From NCBI RefSeq assembly GCF_042477335.2, contig NC_091255.1, positions 23,042,501 through 23,106,500 on the forward strand: a DNA stretch of 64,000 nucleotides, written 5' to 3'. The DNA is from Ovis canadensis (lineage: Eukaryota; Chordata; Mammalia; Artiodactyla; Bovidae). Made by a program: the position numbers and the translations under genes. Below are positions 24,503 to 37,764 of this stretch, in pieces (the first letter of the stretch is position 1; every line of letters begins with the position of its first letter). The notes under the pieces were generated by a model. The model was not told the DNA's origin, searched no databases, and worked only from the letters and a program-made list of their open reading frames with translations.

Positions 24503-24635
24503 CTACTGCTGCTGCTGCTAAGTTGCTTCGGTCGTGTCCGATTCTGTGTGACCCCACAGACGGCAGCCCACCAGGCTCCTCTGTCCACGGGACTCTCAGG
24601 CAAGAATACTGGAGTGCGTTGCCATTTCCTTCTCC
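24503..24635 (-). mobile_element. Bov-A monomer with 12-bp target duplication
   Basis: It starts with GCTGCTGCTGCTAAG (reverse of the AGC tail) and ends at CATTTCCTTCTCC. TTTTGAAAGGTG is duplicated at 24491-24502 and 24636-24647. Confidence 0.96.
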
Positions 24636-24863
24636 TTTTGAAAGGTGAGAAGAAACCAAAAGCTACTAAAGCTGATGCAGCTCTGCCTCCTCCCGGAGTC
24701 CCCATTCTGTCACGCGATCTGCTTCATCTCAGTCTCAGAAACCTCCCACATAGTTTACACCATGAACTGGGGTGTAGGCAGATTAAATCGCCATAACACC
24801 AAAGAGAAGATTAAGATGTAAAGAGGTAGTTTAGAAGACTCTCAGATTAAACTGGTAAAAACC

Positions 24864-25170
24864 GGGCTTCCGTGGTGGCTCAGTGGTAAAGAATCCACCT
24901 GCCAATGCAGGAGACGGGTTCTCCTGCATTCCTGGTTCAGAAAGATCCCACATGCCATGGAGCAACTAAGCCACATCTATTGAATCCAAGCTCTAGAGCC
25001 TGGGAACTGCAACTCCTAAGCCCACATGCTGCAGCCACTGAAGCCTCTGTGCCCTAGAGTCCGTACTCCAAAACAAGACACTGCAATGAAAAGTCCGTGC
25101 ATGGCAACAAAGAGTAGCCCCTGCTTGCCACAGGCCCGTGCAAAGCAATGAAGACCCAGTACAGCCGAAA
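24864..25170 (+). mobile_element. Long CHR-type SINE
   Basis: The tRNA head GGGCTTCCGTGGTGGCTCAG is followed by the long body (GCAACTAAGCCACA, CTTGCCACAGGCCC, GCAATGAAGACCCAG). It has the same structure as the copy at 11651-11992. Confidence 0.88.
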
Positions 25171-25733
25171 ATAAGGAAATAATATATATTAAAACAAGCC
25201 AACAAAAAGCTGTTAAAAACCACTGATTTAGGCAGGAGTAAATGAGAATGACGGTCTCCAAAAGCTGTACACACTAGAAGAACTCCAAAGCACAATAGGG
25301 TTAGAACTACTGGAATCAAATTCGGTAATTCTCTGCAACTTAAGTTAGACTCTCAAGTACTGCTTTAAAAAGAAAAAGGCATTCCTGTCTCCTTCAAAGC
25401 CATTTGGAAAAAAGTAGAAAGGTCACAATTTTCATGAAAGACTGCCTCTGTGGAGGGACTCTTTCAAGAAGCTTCTTTTCGAAGTCCACCTCAAGCCACC
25501 ACTAAAGCCAGCTGAACTACAGAGTCAGGTTGAACTCAAACCCTTCAACTCTCAAGACAGCCTCCAGTGCCAGCATGTGACACCTCATCCACCCCAAGTG
25601 AATTTCAGTTTAGGATTTCCAATCTTTTTACTGCTTACCTCTGAACTGATAAACAACCACACCCATTCCCCAAAGGGCAAACTCTTCTGATAGCACATGC
25701 AGAAATCTGGAATTGGGAAGTGCTAGACCATTT

Positions 25734-25757
25734 AAAAATTTTAAATTTAAAATTTTT
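25734..25757. repeat. 24-bp perfect A/T palindrome
   Basis: Runs of 5 A, 4 T, 3 A, 3 T, 4 A, 5 T form a perfect palindrome. Chance in AT-rich DNA is likely. Confidence 0.9.
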
Positions 25758-26554
25758 TTCCCTTTTAAAGGCAAGAGTTAGACTGTTTTGAGTATTATTT
25801 GAGAAGAACTATTTTCTGAAAGCAAAGAATGAATGATGAGATTCATCCATGGGCCAAAGACATCCCTCTCTGCCCTTCCTTTCAAAGTGTGCCTCCTATC
25901 ACTTTACTGCCATCAGAATTAGGAAACAGATAGGCTTTTTTCTGGTTTCCCAGGAAGAGGTTTGCTCAGCTCCATTTTCTGTCAGATATCTGAATGATTC
26001 TGCTTTTCCCTGGGGCTCTGAGACACTTACAGAGCATCCTCGAGTTTCCAAAGTTATTCTGAGAATATTACACAAATAATTTGATGGTATTAGGATAATG
26101 GTTTAATAGTTGTAGGGTGACAGTTTGTTTTTATTTTGAAGTGGCACAAAAACATAGGTTAGTAATAGAAAAAGTTCCCTAAACATTAGAAGAGTCATAT
26201 GTTCTATTATCCTAGTTATCACCAGTCTTGGAAATAAGGTCCATTAATGTGCTGTGATCTTGCCTTTCAAAATATCAGTGAACAGAGGAAAAAAAGCAGT
26301 AGCTTCTAGTGTTTGTCTGCCCACTCGAGAGAAAAATGAATTTGTGATTGTAGCCCTTAGATTAAACCAAGGCATGACCCATCCAGGTAAAAAGGTATTA
26401 AAGGGGCAGTGGGAAGACTGCAAGGCCACTAAGAAACAAGAGGCAGAGAGTGTGTTTAGGGACACCATTTGCTATGATGAGGAGATGGCCTTGCTAAGTC
26501 TGGTTCAAGAACTGGAGGCACCAAATACTTGTAAACACTTTCTTAGATGAAAGC

Positions 26555-27110
26555 AAAAAGATTCATTCAACAACAAATATTTATTAAACACCCACTGTGT
26601 TCCAGGCACTGGGGGATAAGTCAATGAAGGGGAGGGAAAAAAAAACTAAGACAGAAACTGTTGCCCTTTTGAAGTCTGCAATCCTGTCAGGAAGCGTTGA
26701 GCTGGGGGGTGAGGGGTGGGAGGGGGAGAGGAGAAAATGAATTAAGTACAATAAACAGTATTTAAAATGAATAAGTGCTCTGGGGGTGGGGGGAGAATAA
26801 GGATAAAGGGGATCAAGAACCCTGGGAGCAGAGTGAGGTGGCCTCATCACAAAGGTCCTGTTTTACCAAAGGCCTGCAGGAGGCAACGAGTCAAGCAGAT
26901 AATGGCCACTGGGAGAAGGAGCATCCCACACGTGGGAAAGAGCCAATTCCAAGGCCCTGAAGTGGCAGCATCCGGTCAGTCTGAGGGCCCACGGGAAGCC
27001 AGCATGGCCAAGCGGAGTGAGGGAGCAGTAGCGGGTGAAGCCAGCGAGGCGGGGGCAGGTGGAAGACATGGCTGGGGCATACAGGGACTTGGGGCCACTG
27101 TCAGGACTTG
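26555..27110 (+). mobile_element. L2 3' region remnant
   Basis: ATTCATTCAACAACAAATAT, CCACTGTGTTCCAGGCACTG and later AAGGCCCTGAAGTGGCAGCA follow the L2 order. Confidence 0.6.
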
Positions 27111-30100
27111 GCCTTTTCTGCTTGGAAAGAACACCAATGCAAGTTCTTCTACACTAGTGATGCAAACACGTGTCTAACAGGGCACTGGTACAGCAAGAAT
27201 TAAGCAACCTTACAACTCTGCTAGGACCTGTGGAGAGGGTCACTGGCAGCTGTGTGCCTCACAGGGACCACTGGGTCAAGGGAAAAGGATGCTAAGATAC
27301 ACTGCATCTGTTCCTGCTCTAGATAGCTTCCTCATTATTACTTTTACATGTTGGGCAAAATAAATCAGAAAACTCACAGCAAAGGTAATTTGATCTCTTT
27401 TCTGTCAATACAGAACCAACCTGCCATGCTATACTGATCAATGTGGTTACCACCCAGAAATCTTTATCACAAGCCCCAGATGCCCTCCTCCTCTAGCAGT
27501 CTTCAACAGAATTACTCTCTACACTTTCAGCTGCCAGAAACAGCCAACAGTTATTTTCAGAGGCCTTTCAGTCTTCCCAACAGGTAAGTTCCCCAAACCC
27601 AAGGTCTTACCTTAAACAGGTTCTGCCCAACCTACACAGACTCTAACCCTAAAAGCATGATCTCTTTTAGCCTTTATTAACAGCTCTGTGTACCTTGCTA
27701 TCATGGGCTGACGTGCCCATGATTGCAGCTGCTGCACTACTGAATACTATTTACCATTAAAAGGCATCATGGTCTGTTTGCTATGTAGGGCTTACTGTTA
27801 AAACTTTAAAATTCATTTTGTACATACTGTACTGAACCACAGAATAGTGAAGAAAGGACTAATAAACCATCAGTTCCAGTTATTAGATAGTCCACATCCC
27901 AGTCTGGTATGTCATGGGACTGAAGACACAAAGAAAACTCAATAGAAGAATAAACGTCAGTAATGAGAGTGATGAAGATTATTTTAAAATCCTGAGGTGA
28001 AACTGATTTAGAATCTAATCTAGGTTCTAGCAAGTTAAAAATCAAGAGGGTTCACAGGTGTGCCTATGCGCTGTCTGCTGTATTATTTAATCTCAGTGTA
28101 GACAAAAAGCAGACACAGGTGGCTGTCAGATGACTGGGCACATGGGCAGGCCACTGTGCAGACACGCTATCTCTGGGTAGTTTTACCAGGGAATCAGGTC
28201 ATATAAAGAAGGGGCAGAAACTATTGTCAGAAACACAACATGAGCTATGGAATGAGCTATGGATTTGAGAAGTTTTGTGCTTTCATATTTGGAGTATCTG
28301 CCTTCCCACTCTTTCAGTGGAATGTTGCCACTAAGCCCAAGACCAAATTCACCTACCTTCCAAAAATGATTAAATGATATTTTCCTTTGTCTCCAATGTA
28401 ACTGAGTCTAACCACATTTACTAGTATCTCCACAGTTGTTTTCCATTAAAATTAGAATAAAACTGACATTTATTTGCAGAACACAAACATAAGTCCTTCC
28501 ACAAACTTAGGCTCTCCTGAAGTAGAATAAAAGGGAAAATGAATTCAGACTGGGTATATTTTCATTATAGGTCCACCTGACTGATTTTCAGGCCTTGTGA
28601 GCCTTGATTCAGAAAGAAACTTACTGTATAAAACCTGATCTCAATACCATGAAACCTATGTATAACCTCACCCTACAAAATTGTGAATAAAAGAAACTTT
28701 TCCAATCTCACTGAACGTGATGCCACAAAGTATTAAGAGAGCTAAACACGAATGAGGGCAAGATATGGCTCTCAAGTGGGCTTCAATCCAGTTTAGGAAA
28801 ATCCCAGGGTGTTTCCTTTAATTCCAACCTATAATGTACCCCAAGGCTTTGTGTAAAAATTACGTGCCACAATGAGAACATAAGGACTAGAAAGAGGTAC
28901 CTACTTTTTATTCATAATCTGAAGTCCTCTAATGCATAAAGAACTATTTTCCAATCATCTAACTAGAAATTCAAAACTAATTCAATTTTTATCAACTCTT
29001 GACTTACTAACATGATATAAAGATGGTTGAAATTTTAATAGATGAAACCCACAAATCACTTCTATTACCCTGCAGAACTATGTGAAATTTAGTATCATGT
29101 GGCCAAGCATGGGCTTCTATTACTTGGGTAATCATCTCACAGGCTCTTTTTAATGATGACTAGTTCTCAAGCTTTACGAACTGAATTTAAGAACTGAATT
29201 CTGGGTTTTAGGAACAACTGTTTCCTACCACTGAAGCCAGATTTATTATTTGCTAGACCATGTCAGCCTATCAGGATACAGGATTTTTATCTATTGCTTA
29301 TGTGTGGTTATTCAAGCAGGGCAGCTGCTACTGACAAACATATTTGTAGAAGAGGGTACCAGAAGCCAGTAGTTGAGTTCTGGTTATAAAAGACAAAAGA
29401 TGTTGTTTACCAGAATCTTGATTATCTTGACATAAAGGATAAGGAGGTTCTCTATAGGGCCAACTGAGTGAAAAAGGAACATTTAGTATATAAGATAGAA
29501 TACTTCTCAGATGAGATTAAAGGACACATTTATAGTACTGATGTGACATGAAAAATACATCAAAATTGAAATAGCAATCATGAAAAGCAATTTTATCCTT
29601 TCTTTTCTTTGGTGGTAAAATATTTTCATCTTTCATAACCATTTCCTACAGGTTGTTAATGGAATATTTCAGATTCTGTCCTGTCTATAGGGGTTATTTT
29701 CAGCACTGGATCTGTCTGTGACCTGGGAATCTCTTATAGTTTTCCTAAGATCCACCACTTCAAGGACTCAATGTCTGTTCAAGCAGCATGTGGTCCCATA
29801 AAAGCAACCAGAGTGTGCAGTCCTCAGCTGTGGATCCTGGAAGACCAAAAGAGGCTTTAATACTGAACTTGTTTGGCTTGCACAACAGTCAAGAAAAGTC
29901 AGTAAATGCCAAGCTGGTTTGCTTCCTTTGATGGAAGCTGCTTAAAAGGTCTTCCGTTTGGAAGCATTTACCGGTTTTTCTGGTACAATAGCTACAGCTG
30001 TGGGCCTTCTGAGTGTGAACGGGCATATGTAAGACATGAAATATCAGGGACAGGCACCATCTGCAACTGATGGTCTCATAGGCTGGGACTGCAATGTGGG

Positions 30101-31714
30101 AGTAGCAAGGGACAGAATTTTCTCAGGGCCATACACTGCCAAAGAAACAAAACAACCCCCCTACCCCTCCAAAAAAAAAAAACCCTTTTTGGTTAACAAA
30201 GATCTTAAAGACATGAATAAATGGGGTTATAAGATTCTGTCCTTTGCAGCTACCATCCTTAGCATTTCTGCCCTAATCATTCAAACGTTAAATGTATAGG
30301 GTTGATGAATACTGCCTTGTTTTAGAAGGGACATTCAAATAAAAAACTGAGACATTATTTCCTTTCTGTAATCAATATCCATCCTCTTATTAAACAACAC
30401 TTAAGTAGGGTTTAAAGAGGATACAAAGATAAATAATAAAAAACCATATACACTAAAGGATCAATTATTTATCTACAGGTTAACCTCTAACCACAAAGAA
30501 ATACAGAAGGAAGGAAAGAAGGATTTTTATGAAGGATTTGTCATGAGACTTTCAGGTAAAGATAGCAGACTTCAAATCACATTTAAATTTTCTTTCTCCT
30601 GGAAGAATTCAGCCATAATTAAAAGGAAAAAAGAACTAAGGGTATAAGTTCACAACAATGGGAAAGAAAAAAACACAGTAGCAACAAAATCTTGTTAACT
30701 GTAAAACAAATGCTGTTAGCAATAACACTGCACAATTCTCTAAGTCTTAGGACTGGTAGCACCTCTGGAATTGTATGGAGGGGAAATGATGGAGGGGACG
30801 TTAAAAGAAAGAGGATGAAAAAGCTGAGTCCGAGATCCTCACACCACCCTGAGCTACCTCAGCCCCTCAATAAAACTAAAAGACTGATTCTTTCAGAGGA
30901 GATAAGATAGATAGTACTTTGAAGGGAATGCTAGACATGGCTGAGGGGTGGTGGAATAAGCGAATTTATGCATACTGAGTGCTGAGACTCTCCAGTCCTC
31001 TTTCCCAGTTTAGCTCCCAGAAGGCTGGTGGAAAGCCTTTAAATTCTAATCAGGAGAGTCAAGAATAATTTTTGGAAGAATTAAGCCAGCTCCCAAAAGA
31101 AAGACATGAAAGTACTGACACAGAGGATTCCAGATGCATTCAGTGATGGGGGGGTGGAGGTCCTATCTTGGGTCTTACGGTTTAGAGGGCCATACTCTGA
31201 TCTTCCTCTGGCCTCCGCAGAACCCTTCTACACAAGAATCCATATGGCCAAAGAGACATGCCCAGGTAGAAAACACAGAATTTCCTAGCTAAAAAGCCTT
31301 AACACTGTTTCCAGGTCCTGTCTGAGATACTTCTACTGGTCACTTTTTCTGAGGGTCAGTAAACATATCCTCAGGCCTAAGGGATGGCCAAAGGGTGGAA
31401 GTGGAATAGAAGAAGAGAAAGCTGTGAAACACGGTTCTCCAGTTGTACTCCTGAGTGAACAGAGGTGGAATTTTAGCAAAGAACCAAGTGGAAATCCTAG
31501 AATTGAAAAGTACAGTATCTGAAATGAAAGTTATACTGGACAGATATACCAGAATGTTGCAGCCTATAAAAGAAGAGTCTGTATACTTGAAGAGAGATCA
31601 ATAGGAATTACCCATTCTGAAGAACAAAGAAAGAAAACAAAAACAACTAAAACCAGCCTTAGGGGTTGAGGCGACAATCTCAATGGACAATCAAACAGTC
31701 ACACGTGACAGTGG
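27111..31714. other. 4.6 kb of intron with no recognised repeat
   Basis: I find no SINE, LINE or DNA-transposon signature and no exon-like sequence, in contrast to the rest of the intron. An 87-codon frame at 30036-30299 ends in a Lys-rich low-complexity part and is not supported as a gene. Confidence 0.6.
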
Positions 31715-31922
31715 CGTATGTATACTCAGTCGTGTCTGACTCTTTGCAAACCCATGGACGGCAGCCTGTCAAACTCCTTGGTCCATGGAATTTTTCAGGC
31801 AAGAAATACTGGAGTGGGTTGCCATCTTCCTTCTCCAGGGGATCCTCTGACTCAGGGATCAAACCCACATCTCTACTGCTCCTGCACAGACAGGTGGATT
31901 CTTTACCACTTGTGCCACCTTA
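31715..31922 (-). mobile_element. Bov-tA SINE
   Basis: In reverse: ACTCAGTCGTGTCTGACTCT at the BovB-derived end, then CTTCTCCAGGGGATCC and GTGGATTCTTTACCACTTGT at the tRNA end. Confidence 0.93.
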
Positions 31923-32154
31923 GAAGTGGAATTCTAAAGGAAGGGAAGTGAGATACTGGGACTGAAAAAAAAAACTGAAGAAATAATTTAAAAAAAAACC
32001 AAAAAACAAAAAACAACTGTCCTAAATTTGGGAGAAGCTGTCAATTTACAGATCCAAGTTCAGTGAACCTGTAGCCAGATAAATGTAATGAAAACACTAA
32101 GGTACATAACAGTCAAGCCACTGAAAACCAAACATAAAAATGAAGAAGCCCATA

Positions 32155-32345
32155 GATTGGCACTGTCCAACAGAACTTCCCATAATGACAGAGAGGTTCC
32201 ACTTCTGCACTGACCAATTCAGTAACCACCAGCCATGTGAACATCTGAATGTGGCTAATGCAGCTGAGGAAATAAAACTTTTTATTTTACTTAATTTCCA
32301 TTTTGATAGCTGCATGTGGCTAAGGGTTTATTTTATTGAACAGGG
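32155..32345 (+). mobile_element. MER5A-type hAT-Charlie MITE
   Basis: GGCACTGTCCAACAGAACTT, ACCACCAGCCATGTGAACA, GAATGTGGCTAATGCAGCTG and GCTGCATGTGGCTAAGGGTT match the MER5A layout. Confidence 0.78.
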
Positions 32346-32454
32346 TAGTTAAGGAGCCTTATGAGATATCAACCCATCATTAATATGTGCACTTTAGTGA
32401 TTCAAATAAACAATAATAAATAAATAAAAACAAAAGTTTAAGACACGGAGATAA

Positions 32455-32765
32455 TCAGAAACTTGAGCACTGACTGGATATCTGATGTTAAGGAATTCTT
32501 GTTAATTTTTAATGTGCACAATAGTTGTTGTGGTTATGTTTTTAAAAAGAATCTGTTTTAAAAATATACACTGAAATATTTACAGAGGAAATGATATGCC
32601 TAAGATTTGCTTCAAAATAATATGGGGCAGGAATATGCACAGGGAGCAAAGATGAAATGCTACTAACACTGGAGTGATTAATTATTGAAGCTGAGGGATG
32701 AGCACACAGGGATTCATTACATGATTGCTTACTTTCGTAGAGTTAAAATTTTTTCATAAAAAGTT
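32455..32765 (+). mobile_element. Old LINE 3' end, probably L1M type
   Basis: TGATGTTAAGGAATTCTTGT, TTGTTGTGGTTATGTTTTT, GATTTGCTTCAAAATAATAT and GAAGCTGAGGGATGAGCACA form a block that recurs at 58145-58440. Class is assigned from memory only. Confidence 0.42.
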
Positions 32766-32789
32766 TTTTAGAAAATAGAGCAAAAAGAA

Positions 32790-32914
32790 GGACTTCCCTG
32801 GTGGTCCAGTGGTTAACACTCTACACATCCACTGCAGGGGGTGCAGGTTCAATCCTTGCTCAGGGAACTAAGAGCCTGCATGTCACATGGTTATGGCAAA
32901 AAAAAAAAAAAAAA
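32790..32914 (+). mobile_element. CHR SINE
   Basis: GGACTTCCCTGGTGGTCCAG, B box GGTTCAATCCT, GCTCAGGGAACTAAGAGCC and a 17-A tail. Confidence 0.92.
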
Positions 32915-33359
32915 GAGCAGAAGGAGATGGAAAATAGGACAAAAAGCAGAAGATTGGTCCAGGAAGGTCAACATTCAAAGAGCAAGACTTCCAATAAGAG
33001 AGACAAAGAAAATGAAAGGAGATCTATAAAAAAGAAAAGTTCCCAGAATTGAAGGATACCAGTTTCCACACTGAAAAAGCACAATAAGGACCTAGAGCAG
33101 TGGGTGAAAAAAGACACAAACCAAGGCATTATCACTGTGAAATTTCAGAAGAGGGAAAACCAAAGGATTCTACAAGCTTTCATTCAGAGACAACACGGCA
33201 CAGAAAAGGATCAAGAATCAGAATGACTTCAGACTAGGAGGAAAACTATTTCTCGTCTAGAAAGATATATAGAAACCATCATATAAGTGTGAAGAAAAAA
33301 CGTTCTAAAACATGTAAAGTCGCTACCTGTTTAAAACTTTACACACCTATCCAATACTT

Positions 33360-33568
33360 TCGCCACCTGATGTGAAGAACTGACTCATTGAAAAGACCCC
33401 GATGCTGGGAAAGACTGAAGGTGGGAGGACAAGGGGACCACAGAGTATCAGAGGATGAGATGGTTGGATGGCATCAACGGCGCACGGGTGATGGACAGGG
33501 AGGCCTGGCGTGCTGCAGTCCATGGGGTCGCAAAGAGTCGGACACGACTGCACAGCTGAACTGAACTG
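33360..33568 (+). mobile_element. BovB 3' end fragment
   Basis: It contains GACTCATTGAAAAGACCCCG, GATGCTGGGAAAGACTGAAG and GTCGCAAAGAGTCGGACACG. It has an internal deletion relative to the 10018 copy, after GATGGCATCAACG. Confidence 0.92.
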
Positions 33569-34555
33569 GACACCTGTTTTTAGGCAGCTACTGGAGTATG
33601 TTCTTCATCAAAACAAAGCAGTAAATCAAGGAAAGGAAGATACAAGAGGAGACCCAACGTGTAAGACAGATGAAGAGAATGAATCCTCAGGGCTATGATG
33701 AAGGGAGTTCACAGGATGACAGTTCCAGGTGTGGAAGAAAATCACTCTAGATTAAAGCAGTCAAACGGCTCCCAAAGGAGACTTTAAGAGTGAAGTCGGT
33801 AGACTATTCTGAAGAGTTTGATCTCACTGGAATTTGGGAATGAATGACAGTTAACACAAAAAAATTAAGCAAACAAATAGAGACAAGTCTTACTGGGTAA
33901 ATATCTAATTACTTATAAAAAGTTTTATGGAGAAAAATAATCACACTATATAGTTCAGCTCTGAGGAGTATATATAATCATAGTAACAGGAACAATGAAT
34001 ACTAATTAAAGCAAATCCTAAGACAGTTCTATCAGGAAAATATGAGGATTGGGAATATGTACATAGATGATGGCAGTAAGTGGGAAGAGAAGGCTGGGAA
34101 CTTGGTTTTTCTTAGCTAACTCTAGAACTAGTTAACTCTAACCTGTATATTCACAGACCTGATAAAATTAAAACTTGAAAGAAAGGGGTATCAACTGTCT
34201 CCCGAAAGTTCACAGCTTGGTGAAAAAGGAGGCCAAGCAAATGTGAGAACTCCACAGCATCCATACAAAGACTGGGATGAACATGTTATGTCACGATTCT
34301 ATTGTACTTTTGAAGACACTGACTTGAAGAAGCAGTCACTTGCCAGGTGTCAAATTTGAAGGAGTATACTGGGAAAATGTTTCTAAGCAACTAACACAGA
34401 TGAAATAGATGCAGTGAAAGGATATCAAAGTCAGAGAAAGCTCTTTTAGACAAAATTCATTTAGACATTTGTTAAGGTTTTTTGTTTTATTTAAATACAG
34501 GAGATCAATTCTCTTTTTTTTAAGGAATATAATATGTTAAACTCAAGAGACGCTC

Positions 34556-34575
34556 GGGGGGGGGGGGCGGGACGG
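34556..34575 (+). repeat. G-run with quadruplex-forming pattern
   Basis: A run of 12 G is followed by CGGG and ACGGG, which satisfies the four-tract quadruplex pattern on the plus strand (the AP2B1 template strand). A second 12-G run is at 35212-35223. Confidence 0.8.
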
Positions 34576-35541
34576 GCAAGTTAAACTTTGCTTTGTGTAG
34601 TATTTATAAGTTGGATTCTCAAAGGCTTTTGATAACCAACATTATTAGTACAGTAGATTTTCTAGGTTCAAATTTCTTCTAGGTATTTAATGCTCTTTCT
34701 AAGGTATAATCCATTTTACATTTTAAGAGAGAATAGTGTCTTTTTTTCAATAATGGTTCAAAAAGACCATAGGTCAGTAAGCAGTTTGATGATATTTTTA
34801 ATGAAAAGTTTTTGTACTAAATGCTACATTACAGAGGCTAGTTTGATTTGTCTGTCCTATATATAGATATCAAATTAGCCAAAACAGCTAAAACTCACAT
34901 TGCTTCCCAAATTTCATTTCCTAAAACTCTTTTTTTCTTTTCTAATTTTATGGTCTGCAGTACTAGAAAAGCACTAATTTTTCCTGCATGAGCTCTTGAA
35001 TTTAAACGTATGTTTATAATGTTAATGTCAATCAATCTTTACCTGGCTTTATCTGGATCTTTATGGTCAAAGCCTACTGAAGTTAAGCTCTGACTCTATT
35101 CATACTGGGACAAAAGCAGAATAGAAGCTGAAAACTAAGGTAAGCCACCATCTTCAGTTAATCATTAGTTTCAACTTCCACCTGCAGACATTAAATAAAG
35201 CTGCTCGGGGCGGGGGGGGGGGGAAACTTCATCTGTTTTCAAGTTTTTGCTTATCTTCTCCATCGGGCAATGCCAATTAAATCAGAAAATAGCTATAATT
35301 ATGACATCCTTGAAAGGAAAGAATCCATGGGAAAGCATGGAGAATCAGTAGTTGACTACAGATGGAAAATTTGTGTTTTCTCTAGAGAAGTTGAACTGCT
35401 TTAGTACATTCTGCTTAGATAGAAAAATTATAAGTTTTCTGTTAATGTCAGGTTTCATTTTCATTGTGAAAATGAAAACTTGCTAGTTCTAATGCGAAAG
35501 AAGGATTTGGACTAAGATTCAACCTCTTTTATGAGGGTTCC

Positions 35542-35671
35542 TGGGACTTCCCTGGTGGTCTAGTAGTTAAGACTCTGGGCTTCCAATGCAAGAGACACCA
35601 GTTCAATCCTCGGGTGGGGAACTAAGATCCCATGTGCCACGCAGCCAAACAAACAAAAAGAACAACTCATG
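35542..35671 (+). mobile_element. CHR SINE with 10-bp target duplication
   Basis: GGGACTTCCCTGGTGGTCTA, AGTTCAATCCTCGGG, GGGAACTAAGATCCCATG. TGAGGGTTCC is at 35532-35541 and 35672-35681. Confidence 0.95.
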
Positions 35672-37191
35672 TGAGGGTTCCCATCTGGGATGTTCATTCT
35701 ACCTAATGTGAAGTGGAAATGCAAACAGGGAAGTAAACTGACATTTATTCACAGTTCCCTTTTGGTTTTAAGAGGAGGAAATTTGCCCTGATTTCTGTGA
35801 CCCAAATTCCTTTCCTACTTCTAAAGTAAAGCATTCTTGCGCCCATGCTGACCGACCTCAAATATCTGGCTTGAGGCTCTGTGAGCCAACAGGAGATTAG
35901 ATTTCCATGAAAAGAGAGCAGATGTAAATTTGGGTTAGTTACTTTAGGATTCTATGCTGGAAAGGCCCCTCAACACGTTAGTCTCATCATAGCAGCACAG
36001 CCAATTCCTTCTACACTGTAATCCTTGTTCTCTCTCCTAGACTGAGCCAAGTTACATTGTGACTCATTCATTGTCCCTCTATATCATCAAACTCTTTGCT
36101 GAAAAAGAAGCAGTCAACTACTGAGGCAGCAAGGTAATTAGTCAACTGGCAAGCAGGCCTGGTGTGCTGGTATTTTAACTATTTTGGAGAACATTAGTTT
36201 CAACTCTTAGTAATTTTACTGTGGATGTCTCACCATGAGTACTAGGATCCCACACTGGTATTTCCAAGACACCGAGCAATGGGATCCTACCTGTCTTGAC
36301 CACAAAGTGGAAGCTTGCTATTTTTTGTTCATCATTTACAGCATATTTTATAGTCTCATTCAGACTATTCTCTCAAGTTCTTGGTAGAAGGGGATGCCCA
36401 ATCCTCTTAGTTGAGTCTTGTGTCAGTCACAGTACATCACTCCCTTTTTCTTTTCTTGTTAAAATGTGAGCTCACTTTCAGTAGAGATTTTCTTTTCAGA
36501 TGGGAGTCCTGATGGCCTTTAAGTTCAAAATTGTTGTAAAAGGGCCAATTCTCTATTTGCTTCTTCCAGGTATCCTAGGCTCTATCAGTTCTGGTCCAAC
36601 TTTACACTGGTTTGGAGAATTCTGTACCTACCCAGTATAAATTCAGGCTCCGGATTTTTCACAAGAGGCCATTAGAACCCTGGTCAGAGGGAACTTTCTC
36701 CAATCACTTGCCTCTGTGGAAATGTGTTTCTAGTTCCCTTTTCACTGAGGGACTTGCCCTTCCAGGGGGTCAGCTTTATGCAAAGCTCAGTTACAGTTCC
36801 CCATCTCAGGTCGACCCAAGGTGGTCTCTTCCGTCCCTGTGAACATTAAAACCCTCAACTTCCAGGCTTCTATCTGTATGTTATCCCTTCAGGTTGCTGG
36901 GGCTTCAATTTACATGCTTACTACTCTACCTTCATGTTGCTTAAACCCCAGAAGGCTTATTTCAAAGAGAAATTCAAAGTGATGCAAATGAAATGAAACT
37001 CTAAGCTAGAACTTAAGCATTCTAAAAATTCAGTATTTTCAAGATGGAGAGGCTCTTTTAGACATGATAAAGTTCTGACCTCCTCTAAGTTGATGTTACA
37101 CTTACCACATGCATATCATACAGATAACCCAATTATTTATGGCAGTGTATTCAAAGATGACCTCCACATAGCTTTCCTGAAATCTACTCTT

Positions 37192-37467
37192 GCTGCTGGA
37201 GCTGCTAAGTCGCTTTAGTCATGTCCAACTCTGTGCGACACCACAGATGGCAGCCCACCAGGCTCCCCCGTCCCTGGGACTCTCCAGGCAAGAACACTGG
37301 AGTGGGCTGCCATTCCTTCTCCAATGCATGAGAGTGAAAAGTGAAAGCGAAGTTGCTCAGTCGCGTCCGACTCTTCGCGACCCCATGGACTGCAGCCTAC
37401 CAGGCTCCGCCGTCCATAGGATTTTCCAGGCAAGAGTACTGGAGTGGGGTGCCATTGCCTTCTCTGG
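37192..37467 (-). mobile_element. Bov-A2 SINE with 13-bp target duplication
   Basis: Two reversed BovA monomers are joined by GAGAGTGAAAAGTGAAAGCG. GAAATCTACTCTT is at 37179-37191 and 37468-37480. It lies 298 bp downstream of exon F. Confidence 0.97.
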
Positions 37468-37764
37468 GAAATCTACTCTTACAACGTTCAAATTCCCTTT
37501 TATGAAAGTCTTAAGAAAAAAGTTTATAAATAACACCTTGAAAAGTTTTTGTTTGTAGAGTTAAAAAAAATTAGTAACTTTCTGTGTCAATGTTATGATT
37601 TTTGCGTGTGTGTGTGTTTTAATGAAAAATAAGTCTTCTCCACAGAGTTATTTCAAACCCTATTCCATGACTAAATCTAATATGAGAGGAGTTGCTTTAC
37701 ATATAAATAAAATAAAATTGGCAAGATATCAACCTGTACACCCAGACTGAAGTAAGAGTCTAAC

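Larger units (their letters stand above)
16529..37764 (-). other. AP2B1: AP2B1 21.2 kb intron between exons F and G
   Basis: This is the largest intron here. It contains a BovB LINE with an open RT frame (17520-18465), MIR, L2 and hAT remnants, Bov-tA and Bov-A SINEs, several CHR SINEs and a MER5A copy. I recognise no repeat in 22460-23744, 25171-26554, 27111-31714, 33569-35541 or 35672-37178. Two G-only runs sit at 34556-34567 and 35212-35223. No second gene is seen. Confidence 0.9.

Noticed and set aside
25734..25757. 24-bp A/T palindrome as a cruciform or binding site
   Set aside because: Made only of A and T runs in AT-rich DNA. Nothing else supports function.
30036..30299. 87-codon frame considered as a processed pseudogene
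   Set aside because: I could not recognise a parent protein. The middle is a Lys/Pro low-complexity run from an A-rich tract.
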